DNA of 64,000 bases from Nissolia schottii (lineage: Eukaryota > Streptophyta > Magnoliopsida > Fabales > Fabaceae): positions 183,935-247,934 of the forward strand of contig QANU01016478.1 of the NCBI GenBank assembly GCA_003254905.1. The letters are read 5' to 3'. Positions 62,301 to 64,000 of the stretch are shown here, in pieces. A program made the position numbers and the translations under genes. A model generated the notes under the pieces. That model was not told the origin of the DNA and made no database searches. It saw only the letters and a program-made list of their open reading frames with translations. The stretch's first letter is position 1. Each line of letters begins with the position of its first letter.

Positions 62301-64000
62301 AAGTGCATGAGCACGAACTTTGTATGAAGAAAATTCCCTCTCAAGACTGCTTATCTGCAGAGGAGCACAACCCCATATTACAGAGCAGAAATGCAGTGTT
62401 GTAAGTGATATATGACTAATCTCCACATATGTTATGTTGCCAAGGAACTAATCTACACTGTTCAAGGACCTGGAGGGAGTACAAGCCATATTTGCACGCA
62501 CTGTTTTCAATTAAAGGCTGCTTGTATCATGAATTTCAGATTCAATGAAGCAATAATCATAGTATAAGCCTTTTAGTGGCCTCTTCTATGCATGTTAAAA
62601 CAGACCAAACTCTTCAAATGTTATCAAGTTACTATGACAGAAGAATACCACATACTAATAAGAAACCACTTTGTTGGCAACAACAGGGGTGTCATATGAC
62701 ATTACATAACTCACATACCCTACATTCTAAACTAAAAAAGAGAACACTGATGTCCAACAACAGTACATGTTATTAGAATTGAAGATTTCTTTCACACAGT
62801 ACATTTCATTGACAATTTCCTAATTCTTACCCAAATCCAGAGATAGACAAAAGCTTCAGGTACAAGAGACAAGCTACAAACCAACACATTTTAATTTTTT
62901 TGTTTAATTTTCTACCAGCTAACCAGTAAGGGAAGATCAAACCTCTTCCTTGGCAGCCAACAATTCAGCATCTCTCATACTGAGGATCCTGGCTTGTGCA
63001 GATACCTCCGATTCCAGCTGACCTGGCCATTGTCAAAAGAATAAATATCCATCTAAAAATGAATATAAGAAAGCTTGCAGAAGGATAAATAATATACTTC
63101 TTATTTTTGCTACTTCAACTTCTGCACGAATGTAGTTGCTTTCAGCAATTTCAAGTTTCGTTTTAAGTGCCTGAGATGCAGTCTCCCAGCTGGCCCTTTC
63201 TTTTTCCTGAACACACCATAGCTTGAGATTAAAGCAACAGTATCCAACAATACTAACATAACAAGAGGATCTCCACATTTCTAAACATTCCAATTTAACT
63301 TTAAATGCTCTTCTTCATCACCCATGAAAAAACCAATTCCCCCGACTGGCTAAAACCACAATTTTCTTCCACATATATAGAGGAAGAAAATTATTCATGA
63401 CAATGACTACATTAAAATAAAAGAAGGAAAGAAAAAAAGGTAAAGACCATTCATAGCAAGGTAAATCATACATGAATTCAATTAATTTAATCATCTTACT
63501 CATGCATTTCAGTTAACTAACCTCAGACAAGTCAATGCATTTTAGATCATTATTCCGGAGTGTACAAGCTTATTTTGAAAGGATGGCTGAACCCAGATAA
63601 TTACTTAAGGAAGTCATTCCTCCTTTCAAGGTAGGTAGTAGAGTAAATAATGCAACATCCAAATTTGCATAAACATAATCACTTATAGTTATAGTCAATA
63701 AATAACAATTTCAGAACTTTCCAAGTAAAAGTGTTACCCAAGGCATCAAAACTGATTAACAGAATGCAACAAGAAGACAACTAAGTCTTGTCCCATTAGG
63801 TGGGGTCAGCTACATGCATGTTGGGTATACATAAAAATCCAACAGATAATGGCACTAAGTTACAGTTTTGAAATTCAAAACCATACATGCTCCTGTTTTA
63901 GGTGAGAAAGCTCTCCCTTTACACTTTCCACAGCTGCTCTAAGTCGTGCTGCCTCCCCAGTTGATGCAGCCTCCATCTCTGCAATTTTAGATTCTTTCTC
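59330..64000 (-). CDS. GRIP: GRIP-domain golgin, 3' part (5' end beyond window)
   Basis: Fifteen exons run from the right edge to the stop: 63887-64000 (partial), 63098-63206, 62943-63022, 62226-62354, 62035-62135, 61668-61801, 61478-61575, 61263-61382, 61113-61140, 60911-60969, 60611-60682, 60479-60526, 60167-60272, 60003-60061, 59330-59440. They join in frame to 455 aa. Most is heptad-rich coiled coil (EKESKIAEMEAAS, LEREFSSYKVRAHALLQKKD, ELQEVKQQYKKLK, EEIEELERENRLH). The end is the GRIP domain: VDMTYLKNVILKLLETGEVE, VLLPVIGMLLQFSPEE, then QKCQQAY. The tyrosine of MTYLKN is the one GRIP proteins need to bind Arl1 GTPase, so the protein should tether vesicles at the trans-Golgi. The tail SGSGISLFSRFSFS matches the plant GRIP protein from memory. 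The 28-nt exon 61113-61140 is unusually short. The N-terminus lies outside this window. Confidence 0.93.

Overview
This is a window of plant nuclear DNA from a dicot, most likely a legume close to soybean. That assignment is inference: it rests on AT-rich intergenic DNA, short plant-type introns, plant-only gene families (early nodulin-like phytocyanin, MRS2 magnesium channel, chloroplast DnaJ8, B2 cyclin, plastid phosphoserine aminotransferase, GRIP golgin) and the style of the small DNA transposons. No operons are expected, and the genes look like ordinary, functionally unrelated nuclear neighbours.

Layout. 1-2159 has no recognisable gene. 2160-3531 (-) is a two-exon early nodulin-like/lamin-like phytocyanin with a Tourist-like MITE in its intron. 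About 3.75-15.81 kb is one degenerate tandem array of about 12 kb, made of ~58-bp subunits in three types (A, B, C) that form a ~175-bp higher-order unit; one ~360-bp element interrupts it. 15.8-17.4 kb holds a probable solo copia-type LTR and two MITE-like repeats. 17472-19141 (+) is an 80-aa single-pass membrane protein in two exons. 20516-23271 (-) is a complete five-exon MRS2-1-type Mg2+ channel (443 aa). 24.6-25.6 kb is GC-rich, with hAT-like flanks and a 26-bp minisatellite. 28738-28869 (-) is one orphan SnRK1 kinase exon with both splice sites kept. 31342-32655 (-) is chloroplast DnaJ8 (162 aa).

A 344-base assembly gap between (AT)n and (CT)n tracts (33377-33720) precedes a 13-exon gene (33860-41422, +) for a bacterial-type poly(A) polymerase/tRNA nucleotidyltransferase (717 aa as modelled). 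Its intron 8 carries a 1965-bp solo LTR bounded by a perfect 5-bp target duplication. 44.4-45.7 kb is an inverted-repeat-bounded element containing ~170-bp tandem repeats and TA tracts. 46780-49363 (+) is a B2-type cyclin whose first exon is probably lost at a single-N gap. 50532-51275 is a hAT element with a perfect 8-bp target duplication. Two 217-bp Mutator-type MITEs in opposite orientation lie at 52980 and 54516. 55846-57123 (+) is an intronless plastid phosphoserine aminotransferase (425 aa). 59330-64000 (-) is the 3' part (15 exons, 455 codons) of a GRIP-domain trans-Golgi golgin that runs off the right edge.

Splice sites were placed by hand from GT/AG signals, reading-frame continuity and remembered family sequences. 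The coding models agree in phase at every junction. Family names come from recall of protein motifs, not from searches. I found no rRNA, tRNA or CRISPR array. The most unusual structure is the ~12-kb A-B-C tandem array.
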